This document shows, piece by piece, positions 41,628 to 50,232 of a stretch of DNA of 64,000 nt. The first letter of the stretch is position 1. Every line of letters begins with the position of its first letter. Both the position numbers and the translations under genes were made by a program. The notes beneath the pieces were generated by a model that worked only from the letters and a program-made list of their open reading frames with translations, ran no database searches and was not told where the DNA came from. Origin of the DNA: Xylanimonas allomyrinae (GTDB taxonomy: Bacteria; Actinomycetota; Actinomycetes; Actinomycetales; Cellulomonadaceae); assembly GCF_004135345.1 (NCBI RefSeq), contig NZ_CP035495.1:3348001-3412000 (forward strand), in the 5' to 3' direction.

Positions 41628-43811
41628 ATGGAATCGCCCAGCCTGACGCTCGCCGAACCTGCGCCCGAGACCTCGGCGCAGACCCCGCTCCAGGGCACCG
41701 GCGCTCACCCGCAGCCGGCGCCCGAGCACCCGGCCCGCGCCGCCGCCCACCGTGGCGGTCGCGGCGGCCTCAAGGGAAAGGTCGTCGCCTACGCCGGGAT
41801 GCTCGCCTTCCCGTTCGTGATGGTCATGATGATGTTCTCGACCTACGTCGGCACGATGCACACCGCACAGGTGGTCGACCTGCCCGTGGCCGTCGTCGGC
41901 GCGGCCGGTCAGCCGGGCGCCGTCCTCGACGTCTTCGACGCCCTGGACGCGCTGCCCGACCACCAGGTGGCGCCGCGGCTCGTGGCCACGCAGGACGAGG
42001 CGCGCGCGCTGCTCGGCCGCCAGGAGATCGCCGCCGCCGTCGTGCCGCCGTCGGGCACCGGCACCACCGCGACCATGCTGGTCGCCGGAGCCTCGGGCGC
42101 CGCCAAGACGCAGACGGCGCAGACGCTGGTGCTCCCGGCAGCCGCCGGGCTCGGCTGGAGCACCCAGGTGGAGGACGTCGCCCCGCTGCCCAGCGGCGAC
42201 TCCTCCGGCACCGTCGTCATGTTCGCCGCCATGGGCATGATGCTGGCCGGGTACGTCCCGCTGAGCATCATGATGATGGGCACCCCGCACCTGCTGCGGC
42301 TGCGGCGGTTCCTGCCCGTGCTGGCCGGCTGGGCCGTGGCCGTCCCCACCGTGATCTGGCTGCTGCTCGGCCCGCTCGTCGGCGGCGTCGAGGGCCACTA
42401 CCTGACGTTCCTCGGGATCGGCGCGCTCACGATCTCGGCCGTGGGGCTCGTCCAGCTCGCCGTCACCAAGGTGGTCGGGCCGCTCGCCGTGCTGTTCGGC
42501 ATGCTGCTCCTCGTCGTGTTCGGCATGCCGTCGTCGAACCTCGCCCTGCCCATCGAGTCGATGCCGGGCTTCTTCCAGGCGCTCCACCACGTCCTGCCCC
42601 TGCCCGCCGCGGGCGAGGCGCTGCGCTCGATCCTCTACTTCGACGGCGTCGGGCTCGCCCCCCACCTGGTCGTCCTCGCCGTCGGGCTCGTCGTCGGCCT
42701 CGCGGCCGCGTCCGTGGTGGACCGCAAGAACGGCGACGTCATCCCCATGGCGTCGAAGTTCGAGGACGCCGACACCCCGCTGCCCGCACTGCCCGGCGGG
42801 CCCGTCCGCTCGAAGCGCACGCGCTACATCGCCGCGGCCGCCTTCCCCGGCGCGACGCTCGTGCTGATGGTCGGGCTCATGGGCTTCTCCATGCACGCGC
42901 CGACGCTGCACGACATGCCGGTCGCCGTCGTCGGCCCGACGGCCGAGATCGCCGCGCAGACGGCAGAAGGCCTGCAGGGCTCGCTCGGCGACGTCGTCGA
43001 CCCGCGCGTCATCGACTCCGTCGAGCTCGCCGACACGGCCATCGAGGACCAGGAGATCGTGGCCGCGTTCGTCCTGCCGGGCGCCGAGGGCGAGCCGGCC
43101 ACCCTGCGCACCGCCTCCGGGGCCGGGGCGGCCCAGCAGAAGGCGTCGGCCACCATCTTCGGCCAGATCGCCGCAGCGCAGGGCCTCACGCTCACCCAGG
43201 TCGACGTCGCACCGCTCACCACGCACGACGTGCAGGGCACCAACACCATGTACATCGCGATGTCCTGGGTCATGGCCGGGTTCCTCATCTGCACGGTGCT
43301 GCGCGGCGGTGCGCCCCAGCTCCGCACGATCACCCACCAGCTCCCGCTCCTCGCCGGCTGGGCCGTCGGGATGTCGGTGGCCCTGTGGTTCCTGTTCTCC
43401 GTCGTCATCGGCGCCGTGGACGCCAACGCCGCCGGGCTGATCGGGTGCGGCGCGCTGGCCATCCTCGCGGTGTCGCTGGCGACCTCGGTGCTCACCCGCA
43501 CCGTCGGGATGGCCGCCGTGCCCCTCGTCGTCGTCGTGATGATGCTCGTGGGCGTGCCCGCGTCCGGTGGGGGCCTCTCGCTCTACATGGTTCCCGGCGT
43601 GTTCCAGAGCCTGCACCACGTGCTGCCGCTGCCGGCCGCCGTCGACGTCGTGCGGTCGCTCAGCTACTTCGGGGGCACCGGCGTCGGGAGCGGGCTGCTC
43701 ACCCTCACGGCGTGGGCCGCCGCCGGGCTGATCGCCAACGTGCTGGCCGACCGGCACCTGGCCACGCGGCCCGCGCACCCGCAGCCCGAGCGGTTCATGC
43801 CGCAGCGCTGA
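41628..43811 (+). CDS. Tandem-duplicated ABC-2/YhgE-like membrane protein
   Basis: A 727-residue protein made of two similar halves (about 45-365 and 400-715). Each half has one helix, an external domain with DLPVAVVG or DMPVAVVG, a DVAPL element, then about five helices. Matching landmarks are VLAGWAVAVPTVIWLL versus LLAGWAVGMSVALWFL, and FQALHHVLPLPAAGEALRSI versus FQSLHHVLPLPAAVDVVRSL. The plan (1 + external + 5 helices) is that of ABC-2 or DUF3533/YhgE-type transport proteins, so this looks like two subunits fused into one. An ABC ATPase is encoded nearby on the other strand. TetR control suggests efflux. Confidence 0.8.
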   Translation: MESPSLTLAEPAPETSAQTPLQGTGAHPQPAPEHPARAAAHRGGRGGLKGKVVAYAGMLAFPFVMVMMMFSTYVGTMHTAQVVDLPVAVVGAAGQPGAVLDVFDALDALPDHQVAPRLVATQDEARALLGRQEIAAAVVPPSGTGTTATMLVAGASGAAKTQTAQTLVLPAAAGLGWSTQVEDVAPLPSGDSSGTVVMFAAMGMMLAGYVPLSIMMMGTPHLLRLRRFLPVLAGWAVAVPTVIWLLLGPLVGGVEGHYLTFLGIGALTISAVGLVQLAVTKVVGPLAVLFGMLLLVVFGMPSSNLALPIESMPGFFQALHHVLPLPAAGEALRSILYFDGVGLAPHLVVLAVGLVVGLAAASVVDRKNGDVIPMASKFEDADTPLPALPGGPVRSKRTRYIAAAAFPGATLVLMVGLMGFSMHAPTLHDMPVAVVGPTAEIAAQTAEGLQGSLGDVVDPRVIDSVELADTAIEDQEIVAAFVLPGAEGEPATLRTASGAGAAQQKASATIFGQIAAAQGLTLTQVDVAPLTTHDVQGTNTMYIAMSWVMAGFLICTVLRGGAPQLRTITHQLPLLAGWAVGMSVALWFLFSVVIGAVDANAAGLIGCGALAILAVSLATSVLTRTVGMAAVPLVVVVMMLVGVPASGGGLSLYMVPGVFQSLHHVLPLPAAVDVVRSLSYFGGTGVGSGLLTLTAWAAAGLIANVLADRHLATRPAHPQPERFMPQR

Positions 43812-43873
43812 GCCCGACCTCGAGGGCGGGCGTGGCGACGGCCAGGTGCCGCGTGAGCCACGCCCCCCGCGGC

Positions 43874-44539
43874 TCAGACCGCCGCGGGGACCAGCCCGAG
43901 CTCGACGACGTCGTCGGCGAACGCCGCCGCGCGGACGTCACGCGTCGCGACCAGGACGCACACGCCCTTCGCCGCGACCTCGCCCAGCGCCTGCCACACC
44001 TGGCGGGTGGTGCCGGCGTCGAGGCCGCCCGTGGGCTCGTCGGCCAGCAGGATCGCGGGCTCCGTCAGCAGGGCTCGGCACAGCGCCACGCGCTGCGCCT
44101 GACCGCCGGGCATCTCGGTGGGGCGCAGATCCGCATGGTCGGCCAGACCGAACCGGTCCAGCATGGCCAGGGCCCGTTGCCGGGCGGTCCTCGGGTTCAG
44201 CCCCTCGTAGACGGCGCTCTCGATGACGTTCTCCGTCAGGGAGCGCGTCGAGTCGAGCATCGCGTCCTGGAACGCGAACCCGACCTGCTGGGACCGCCAG
44301 ACCGAACGCCGCCAGTCGGGCCACCCCGTGATGGCGGTGCCGCAGTGCAGCACATGCCCGGACGTGGGGCTCAGCAGCCCCGCAAGCAGGTACAGGAGGC
44401 TCGACTTGCCGGACCCGGGCGGCCCGGTCAGCGCGGTCACCCGGTGCGAGGAGAACGACGCGTCCAGCCCGGTGAACACCGGCGTCACCCGGCGCGGGTA
44501 GATGAAGCGGAGGGCGCGCGCCTCCAGGACGACGCTCAT
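43874..44539 (-). CDS. ABC transporter ATP-binding protein (LolD/MacB-like size)
   Basis: A 221-residue ATPase. Walker A is GPPGSGKSSLLYLL. The signature is an altered MPGGQAQRVALCRALL (PGGQ instead of SGGQ). Walker B is AILLADEPTGGLD. The H-loop position shows VATRDVRAA in place of the usual histidine (D or R where H is expected), a possible loss of the switch histidine. ATG 44539 has GGAGGGG upstream. No permease lies in the same operon; the duplicated membrane protein next door (opposite strand) could be its partner, but that is inference. Confidence 0.82.
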   Translation of the reverse strand: MSVVLEARALRFIYPRRVTPVFTGLDASFSSHRVTALTGPPGSGKSSLLYLLAGLLSPTSGHVLHCGTAITGWPDWRRSVWRSQQVGFAFQDAMLDSTRSLTENVIESAVYEGLNPRTARQRALAMLDRFGLADHADLRPTEMPGGQAQRVALCRALLTEPAILLADEPTGGLDAGTTRQVWQALGEVAAKGVCVLVATRDVRAAAFADDVVELGLVPAAV

Positions 44540-44976
44540 GCGACCCCTCCCGGTTCCGGCGCGACCCGCGCCCCGTCCTGCCTCGCCCCCACGGCGAGAC
44601 GTGCGGTCTCGCTCGCCGCCCCGTGCCCTGCGGCCGTCCGCTCGCACACCCGTGTGCGAGGGCCGCGACGCCAAGACGTGGCGGTGCCCTGACGACCCCT
44701 TCGATGTTGCGCATCCAGCACGGCCTTGACCAATCTCTCCGATGCGATTGATACCGCGAAGAAAGTAGCGTCGGCGTGAAGAAGGTCCTGTGCCGGTGTC
44801 ATCGCGTGAACGCAGACCGGCGCTCTTTGACCGTCATTTCTTTCTGCGGTGGCGTGGGGAAATGATGACGCGAAGAGGTCGAGTGCAATTGTTCGCCGTC
44901 TCTCGCCCGGGCGGTATTGTCGACAATGTTTGCCGTGTGATGCTCTGTGCGGGTCCGGGCTCGGCGCCTCGGGAGC
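44540..44976. other. 437-bp gap without a recognised gene, AT-richer than its surroundings
   Basis: An 88-codon minus-strand frame (44536-44802, MTPAQDLLHADATFFAVSIA...) ends in an ATGA overlap with the ABC gene but turns Arg/Gly/Ala-rich after about 30 codons and is not recognised. The stretch 44700-44945 is visibly lower in GC and contains a perfect palindrome. It may hold a decayed gene or a regulatory region. Confidence 0.4.
44916..44927. promoter_or_regulatory. Perfect 12-bp palindrome ATTGTCGACAAT
   Basis: ATTGTC/GACAAT is self-complementary and flanked by AT-rich sequence, about 50 bp beyond the 3' end of menF. The shape is like operators of GntR/FadR-type regulators, but no such gene is in the window. 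The target gene is unclear. Confidence 0.45.
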
Positions 44977-46395
44977 TCAGCTACCCAGCGCCCACCGCAT
45001 CGGTACCAGCTTGGCCTCCGACTCCGCCAGCTCTGCCGCCGGGTCCGACGCCGCCACGACGCCGCACCCGGCGAAGAGACGCACCCGGTGCGGGTCGGCG
45101 TCGTCGAGCCGTGCCGAGCGCAGCGCGATGCCCCACTCGCCGTCGCCGTCGCCGCCCATCCAGCCGACCGGCCCGGCGTAGCGGCCCCGGTCCATGCCTT
45201 CGAGCTCGCGGATGAGCTCGCGTGCCGGCGCCGTCGGGGTGCCGCACACCGCGGCCGACGGGTGCAGCGCCGCGGCGAGCGTCAGCGACGACGGCGGCCC
45301 GCCGGGCGTGCCTCCGGAGGTCCCGGCCGCGCGGTCCAGCACACCGGTGACGTCGCTCGCGAGGTGCATGACGTTGGGCAGGTGCAGCACGAACGGCTGC
45401 TCGGGCACGTTCATGGACGTGCAGAACGGCTCCAGCGCGCGGGCCACGGAGACGACGGCGTGCTCGTGCTCCTCCAGGTCCTTCGACGAGCGGGCCAGGT
45501 GCGCGGCGCGCAGCAGCGCGTCGTCGTCGGTCATGCCCGGCTCGCGGCGGATCGTGCCGGCGAGCACGCGCGAGGCGACCAGCCCCTTCTCGGAGCGCAC
45601 CAGCAGCTCGGGGGTCGCCCCCACCATCCCTGCCACGGAGAACGCCCAGGTCGCCTCGTAGGCGCGCGCGAGCCGGCGCAGCATCCAGCGCGGGTCGAGC
45701 GGGTGCTCAGCCGTGGCGACGACGTCCCGCGCGAGCACGACCTTCTCCAGCCGCCCCGCCTGGATGCGGGCGACCGCGTCGGCCACGATGCCGGGCCATC
45801 CCGTCGCGTCGACGGCGCCGTCCGACTCGGTGACGGTGCCGGGCGAGGCGACCGGCTCGCGCCGTGCGGGGTCGAGCAGCGCCGCCGTCGGGGCGGCGTC
45901 GAGCGTGGCGGAGATGGTCGTGATCCAGGCCTGGCCGCCGCGGCGCCCGACGACGACCCGGGGCACCACGAGCACGCCCCCCTCGGCGGACTCCGCGTCG
46001 AAGGCGAACGAGCCGAAGGCCACCGGCCCGGTGCCGGGCAGCCGGACGTCGTCGCGCACGACGGCACGGTCGAGCACCGCCTGCCAGGCGGCCTCGGCGG
46101 CGGCGAACCGCTCGGCGCCGCGGGTGTCGACGCGCAGCGCCTCGCCCCAGCCGACGATGCCGTCGCCGCGCCGCACCCAGGCGAGGGGTGCGCCGCCGGC
46201 GCGGTCGGCCCCGGCGGCGGCGCGCAGGGGGAGCCCCGAGGCGGGCAGGAGGTCGACGAGCGTGGTGAGGCCGTCGTCGGGCAGGTCGAGGGCCGCCGTT
46301 CGCACGACCAGCGGCTGCGCCTCGGGGAGCGGGCTTGTCGATCCGGACCGGCGCCCCGGGCGGCCTGCAGGGTGAGGAAAGGTGCTCGCGGACAT
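44977..46395 (-). CDS. menF: Isochorismate synthase MenF
   Basis: A 472-residue chorismate-binding enzyme. Conserved parts are RLEKVVLARDV (catalytic Lys), FSVAGMVGATPELLV, VLAGTIRRE, LHPSAAVCGTPTAPA and GPVGWMGGDGDGEWGIALRS. It converts chorismate to isochorismate, the entry step of menaquinone synthesis, although salicylate-type isochorismate synthases look alike. The presence of menD, menC, menE, menB, menA and menG in the same window supports the menaquinone role. ATG 46395 lies 8 bases after a TACCCT box. It is divergent from menG. Confidence 0.92.
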   Translation of the reverse strand: MSASTFPHPAGRPGRRSGSTSPLPEAQPLVVRTAALDLPDDGLTTLVDLLPASGLPLRAAAGADRAGGAPLAWVRRGDGIVGWGEALRVDTRGAERFAAAEAAWQAVLDRAVVRDDVRLPGTGPVAFGSFAFDAESAEGGVLVVPRVVVGRRGGQAWITTISATLDAAPTAALLDPARREPVASPGTVTESDGAVDATGWPGIVADAVARIQAGRLEKVVLARDVVATAEHPLDPRWMLRRLARAYEATWAFSVAGMVGATPELLVRSEKGLVASRVLAGTIRREPGMTDDDALLRAAHLARSSKDLEEHEHAVVSVARALEPFCTSMNVPEQPFVLHLPNVMHLASDVTGVLDRAAGTSGGTPGGPPSSLTLAAALHPSAAVCGTPTAPARELIRELEGMDRGRYAGPVGWMGGDGDGEWGIALRSARLDDADPHRVRLFAGCGVVAASDPAAELAESEAKLVPMRWALGS

Positions 46396-46403
46396 CGCCC
46401 CCC

Positions 46404-46409
46404 AGGGTA
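46404..46409 (-). promoter_or_regulatory. -10 box TACCCT of menF
   Basis: On the minus strand TACCCT is followed by 8 bases (GGGGGGCG) and ATG 46395, so the mRNA is leaderless or nearly so. Confidence 0.5.
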
Positions 46410-46483
46410 GACCCGGACGCGTCCGGTTCCAGGTCCCGGCCGCGTGACCCGCGCCTCCGTGGCCTCGCCGCGCCCGGGCCCCC

Positions 46484-46531
46484 GTCCTGGGCCCTCGTCC
46501 TGGGCCCTCATCCTGGGCCCTCATCCCGGGA
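46484..46531. repeat. 13-bp tandem repeats between menF and menG
   Basis: GTCCTGGGCCCTC, GTCCTGGGCCCTC and ATCCTGGGCCCTC, then a partial fourth copy ATCCCGGGA. Each unit has the palindrome GGGCCC. The tract occupies the divergent promoter region of two menaquinone genes. Confidence 0.85.
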
Positions 46532-46575
46532 CCGTCGTGTCCGGCGTCGGTGCGGTGCGTGGGAGCATGGGGCGC

Positions 46576-47271
46576 ATGCCACGTGCCACCCTGGAGAAGC
46601 ACCCCGGCGAGGTCGCGTCGATGTTCGACGGGATCGCCGAGCGGTACGACCTCGTCAACGACCTTGTCTCGCTCGGGCAGGACAGGCGCTGGCGCCGGCT
46701 CGTGCGCGAGGCCGTCGCGGCGGCACCGGGCGAGAAGGTGCTGGACCTCGCGGCCGGGACGGGGACCTCGAGCGAGCCGTTCGAGCTCGACGGCGCCCAC
46801 GTGGTCCCCTCGGACATCTCGCTCGGCATGCTGACGGTGGGCAAGCGCCGCCGCCCCGACCTGCCGTTCGTCGCGGGCGACGCGACGGCGCTGCCGTTCG
46901 CCGACGGTGCGTTCGACGCGGTGACGATCAGCTTCGGGCTGCGCAACGTCGTCGACACCGCGGGTGCGCTGCGCGAGATGCTGCGCGTCGTGCGGCCCGG
47001 CGGGCGGCTGGTGGTGTGCGAGTTCTCGACGCCGACCTGGGCCCCGTTCCGCACCGTCTACATGGAGTACCTGATGCGGGCGCTGCCCGTGGTGGCGGGC
47101 GCCGTGACGCGCGACAAGGGCTCGTACGACTACCTCGCCGAGTCGATCCGCTCGTGGCCCGACCAGACCGGGCTCGCGCACCTGATGCTCGACGCCGGCT
47201 GGGAGCGTGTCGCCTACCGCAACCTCACGGGCGGGATCGTCGCGCTGCACCGCGCCGCCAAGCCCGCCTGA
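46576..47271 (+). CDS. menG: Demethylmenaquinone methyltransferase MenG (UbiE family)
   Basis: A 231-residue SAM-dependent methyltransferase. The start [20 protein letters not shown] and [18 protein letters not shown] is the UbiE/MenG signature. Motif I is [12 protein letters not shown], followed by SDISLGML and the FGLRNVVD motif. The late [12 protein letters not shown] is also diagnostic. It makes menaquinone from demethylmenaquinone. ATG 46576 gives the family-typical N-terminus; ATG 46567 is three codons upstream. The gap to the response regulator (47272-47472) carries only CCACGCCAC-type short repeats. Confidence 0.95.
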   Translation: MPRATLEKHPGEVASMFDGIAERYDLVNDLVSLGQDRRWRRLVREAVAAAPGEKVLDLAAGTGTSSEPFELDGAHVVPSDISLGMLTVGKRRRPDLPFVAGDATALPFADGAFDAVTISFGLRNVVDTAGALREMLRVVRPGGRLVVCEFSTPTWAPFRTVYMEYLMRALPVVAGAVTRDKGSYDYLAESIRSWPDQTGLAHLMLDAGWERVAYRNLTGGIVALHRAAKPA

Positions 47272-47472
47272 CCGGCTCGCGCGCACCACGGAGGCGCTCG
47301 ACCCGAAGGACGCGGCGCACGGCCCGAGCGCCGACGGCGGCCGGAGCACGGGCTCCGTGCACGGCTCGGAGACCAAGGGTCCGGTCCAGAAGGCGGTCCG
47401 CCGCACGAGCGGCCGAGCCGCCGGCGCCTCCACGCCGCCACGCCAACACGCCACCACGCCACCACGCCACAG

Positions 47473-48135
47473 TCACGCCCCCTGCGGCCGCACCAGCCCG
47501 TTCTCGTATGCCGCGATGACGAGCTGGGCGCGGTCGTGGGCGTGCAGCTTGGTCATGATCCGGTTGACGTGGGTCTTGGCGGTGTGCGGCGAGATGACGA
47601 GGCGCTCGGCGATCTCGGCGTTGGACAGCCCGGATCCGACGAGCGTGAGAATCTCGACCTCGCGCTCGGTGAGGTGTTCGAGCGCCCGCGGCACGGTGCC
47701 CGCGGCGGTGGGTCGCACGTAGCGGTCGATGAGGGCGCGCGTCGCGGCCGGCGAGAGCAGGGCCTCGCCCCCGTGTACGGCCCGGACCGCCGCGATGATC
47801 GCGTCGGGCTCGGAGCCCTTGCCGAGGAACCCGCTGGCTCCGGCGCGCAGCGCGCCGACGATGACGGCGTCCTCCTCGAAGGTGGTCAGCACGAGGACGT
47901 GCACGTCGGCGAGCGCCGGGTCGTCGCAGATGGCTCGCGTCGCGTCGATGCCGTCCATGCCGGGCATGCGGATGTCCATGAGCACGACGTCGGGGCGCAG
48001 CCGTCGCGCGAGCTCGACGGCTCGCCGCCCGTCGCCGGCCTCCCCGACGACGTGGAGCCCGTCGGCGTGCGTGACGAGGTCGGCGACGGCCGACCTGATG
48101 AGGGTCTGGTCGTCCACGATCAGGACGCTGATCAT
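47473..48135 (-). CDS. NarL/FixJ-family response regulator
   Basis: A 220-residue regulator. The receiver domain has the acidic pair in IVDDQTL, the phospho-acceptor Asp in VVLMDIRMPGMDG, and Thr/Lys positions in VLTTFEED and GFLGKGS. The LuxR-type helix-turn-helix is LTEREVEILTLVGSGLSNAE followed by IAERLVISPHTAKTHVNRIM. ATG 48135 overlaps the corrected kinase stop (ATGA). It probably controls the divergent ABC exporter at 49537, by analogy with similar kinase-regulator-exporter loci. Confidence 0.93.
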   Translation of the reverse strand: MISVLIVDDQTLIRSAVADLVTHADGLHVVGEAGDGRRAVELARRLRPDVVLMDIRMPGMDGIDATRAICDDPALADVHVLVLTTFEEDAVIVGALRAGASGFLGKGSEPDAIIAAVRAVHGGEALLSPAATRALIDRYVRPTAAGTVPRALEHLTEREVEILTLVGSGLSNAEIAERLVISPHTAKTHVNRIMTKLHAHDRAQLVIAAYENGLVRPQGA

Positions 48136-49315
48136 CCTGCCTCCCGGGGCCGAGCTCGACGGGCAGGTCGGCGGTCAGCGCCCACGTGCCGGTGCCGTCG
48201 TCCCCGTAGGTCAGAGTGCCGCGCACCGCCTCGACGCGCTCGGCCATGCCGACGATCCCGTGCCCGGTGCCGACCGCCTCGGGTGCCTGCGGCCGGTCGG
48301 CGACACGGTTCGTGACGGTCAGCCGCAGGTGGCCGGGCAGGTGCTCGACCAGCAGGTGCGCGCTCGTGCCGGCGCCGTGCTTGTGCGCGTTGGTCAGCGC
48401 CTCCTGGATGACGCGCAGCGCTGTCGCGTCGACGGTGCCGGGCAGCTCGCGCGGCGTGCCCTCGACGCGCACCGAGACGGCGAGCCCGTGGACGGCGAGC
48501 CCGCGCACGACGTCGTCGAGCTGGGCGAGCCCGGGCGGGCCCAGCGCGGGTGCGTCGGGGTCGCGCAGCGTCGCCATGAGGTCGCCGATCTCGGCGAGCA
48601 CGGCCCGGGAGGAAGCGCGGATCGTGCCGAGCGCGCGCTCGGCGTCGTCGGGCCTCGCGCGGACCGCGGACGACGCCGCCCCCGCGTGCAGGTTGATGAC
48701 GGCGATCTGGTGGGCGACGACGTCGTGCAGGTCGCGGGCGATCGACAGGCGGGCCTCGGCCACGCGCTGCCGGGCGAGCGCCTCGCGTGTGGCCTCGGCG
48801 CGGTCGGCGCGCTCGCGCGCCTCGGTGAGCTGGTCGCGTTGCGAGCGCACGGCTTCCCCGAGTGCCGACCCGAGCAGGACGGCGAGCACATGCTGGCCGG
48901 ACCAGTCCCCGACCACCGCCGTGCGGGCGGCGACGACGACGGCGACGGCCAGCGTGAGCAGGATCGCGTCGCGTCGGCGCAGGTGCTGCACGCAGGTGTA
49001 GACGGCGATCGCGACGGCGGCCGCTCCGCCGGCGCCCTGGTGGCCGAGCAGCGCGGGCACGACCGCGAGCAGGAGCGTGAGCGCGACGACGGTGCGCGGC
49101 CACCGGCGGCGCCCGAGCAGCACGATCGCGGCGGCGGCCTGGAGCGCGATGCCGCCGGCGGTCCAGTGCGGCGCGGTCCCGCGGTCGGGGGGCACCGCGC
49201 CCGCGAGCAGCACCCCCGCGGTGGCGGCGACGTGCCCGAACCAGGGCCACGACCAGGGCGGGTTCACCGCGACGGGCGCCAGCGGCGCCCACCGGCTCGT
49301 CCTGATGCTGTCCAC
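48132..49315 (-). CDS. Sensor histidine kinase (HisKA_3), frame broken near 48146
   Basis: About 394 residues after correction. Several N-terminal helices (WFGHVAATAGVLLAG, IALQAAAAIVLLG, VVALTLLLAVVPALLG) are followed by the HisKA_3 phospho-acceptor box LSIARDLHDVVAHQIAVINL and the ATPase N box EALTNAHKHG and G box GHGIVGMAERVEA. The plain frame runs past VELGPG into the regulator gene. One more C in GGCCCCGG (48146-48149) gives VELGPREAG then a stop forming ATGA with the regulator. GTG 49315 is one of several in-frame GTGs supplied by 15-bp repeats, so the start is uncertain; GTG 49267 is possible. Confidence 0.85.
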
Positions 49316-49380
49316 GTCCCTGCTGTCCACGTCTCTGCTGCCCACGTCCCTGCTGCCCACGTCCCCGCCGTCCACGTGCC
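49306..49380. repeat. Five 15-bp tandem repeats across the kinase start region
   Basis: On the plus strand TGCTGYCCACGTCYC repeats at 49306, 49321, 49336 and 49351, with a degenerate fifth copy at 49366. On the minus strand each unit supplies an in-frame GTG and codes for DV(D/G)SR, so the repeats could extend the kinase N-terminus or act as an operator array between the divergent kinase and exporter genes. Confidence 0.88.
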
Positions 49381-49536
49381 CAGCATCGCCCAGCGTGCGC
49401 GCGCGCACGTCCCGCGCGGGGCGTAGCGCGCGTACTGCGGACGCGGTACGCGGGTGACCGCACCAGCGGGATCCGGCGCGGGACCGTCCCGGCGAGAGTG
49501 GACGCGTTCCGACAACCACCCCGGCGAAGGGCAACC

Positions 49537-50232
49537 ATGACCGCACCGTTGATCTCGGTCCGAGATCTGCACAAGACCTACGGGACCGGGTCCGCCGCGT
49601 TCCACGCCCTGCGCGGGGTCGACCTCGACATCCGGCGCGGGGAGTCGCTGGCGATCGTCGGCAAGTCGGGCTCCGGCAAGTCGACGCTCATGCATCTGCT
49701 CGCGCTGCTCGACCGGCCGACGTCGGGCACGATCACGCTCGACGGCGTCGAGACCTCGACCCTGGCCGAGCGCGAGCTCAACAAGACGCGCAACGCCATG
49801 TTCGGGTTCGTGTTCCAGCAGTTCTTCCTCACGCCCTCGACGAGCGTGCTCGACAACGTCACGATGCCGCTGACGATCGCGGGCGTCCCGGCGCGCGAGC
49901 GCAACGCGCGCGGCATGGCCGCGCTCGAGCAGCTCGACATCGCGGACAAGGCGGGCAACAAGGCCAACGACCTGTCGGGGGGTCAGAAGCAGCGCGTCGT
50001 CATCTCGCGCGCGCTCATCAACCGCCCGCAGGTGATCTTCGCGGACGAGCCGACGGGCAACCTCGACTCCGCGACGGGCGAGGTCGTCGCGGACATCCTG
50101 TTCGACCTCAACCGTCGCCAGGGCATCACGCTCGTCGTCGTCACGCACGACCTCGACCTGGCCGCCCGCTGCGACCGCAGCGTCGTCGTGCGCGACGGCC
50201 TGTTCGCCGACGACCTGGAGGTGGCCGCATGA
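49537..50232 (+). CDS. MacB/LolD-like ABC transporter ATP-binding protein
   Basis: A 231-residue ATPase. Walker A is GKSGSGKSTLMHLL. FGFVFQQFFLTP covers the Q-loop. The signature is DLSGGQKQRVVISRAL. Walker B is VIFADEPTGNLD, with the H-loop in VVVTHDLDLA. The MacB-specific spacing and the FtsX-like permease partner place it in the 3.A.1.122/125 group. GAAGG lies before ATG 49537. It is coupled by ATGA to the permease and divergent from the two-component system. Confidence 0.94.
   Translation: MTAPLISVRDLHKTYGTGSAAFHALRGVDLDIRRGESLAIVGKSGSGKSTLMHLLALLDRPTSGTITLDGVETSTLAERELNKTRNAMFGFVFQQFFLTPSTSVLDNVTMPLTIAGVPARERNARGMAALEQLDIADKAGNKANDLSGGQKQRVVISRALINRPQVIFADEPTGNLDSATGEVVADILFDLNRRQGITLVVVTHDLDLAARCDRSVVVRDGLFADDLEVAA

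Noticed and set aside
41577-43778. Long minus-strand ORF antisense to the duplicated transporter
   Set aside because: It is His/Asp/Gly/Arg-rich shadow coding typical of high-GC DNA; the plus strand has clear helices and internal homology.
44977-47457. One 826-residue minus-strand ORF covering menF and the menG region
   Set aside because: Only the part from ATG 46395 resembles a known enzyme; the upstream part is antisense to menG and is low-complexity.
47225-49546. Hybrid kinase-regulator read as one long minus-strand ORF
   Set aside because: After VELGPG the frame is Arg/His-rich and antisense in phase to the intact response regulator; a one-base correction gives a normal kinase stop coupled to the regulator ATG.
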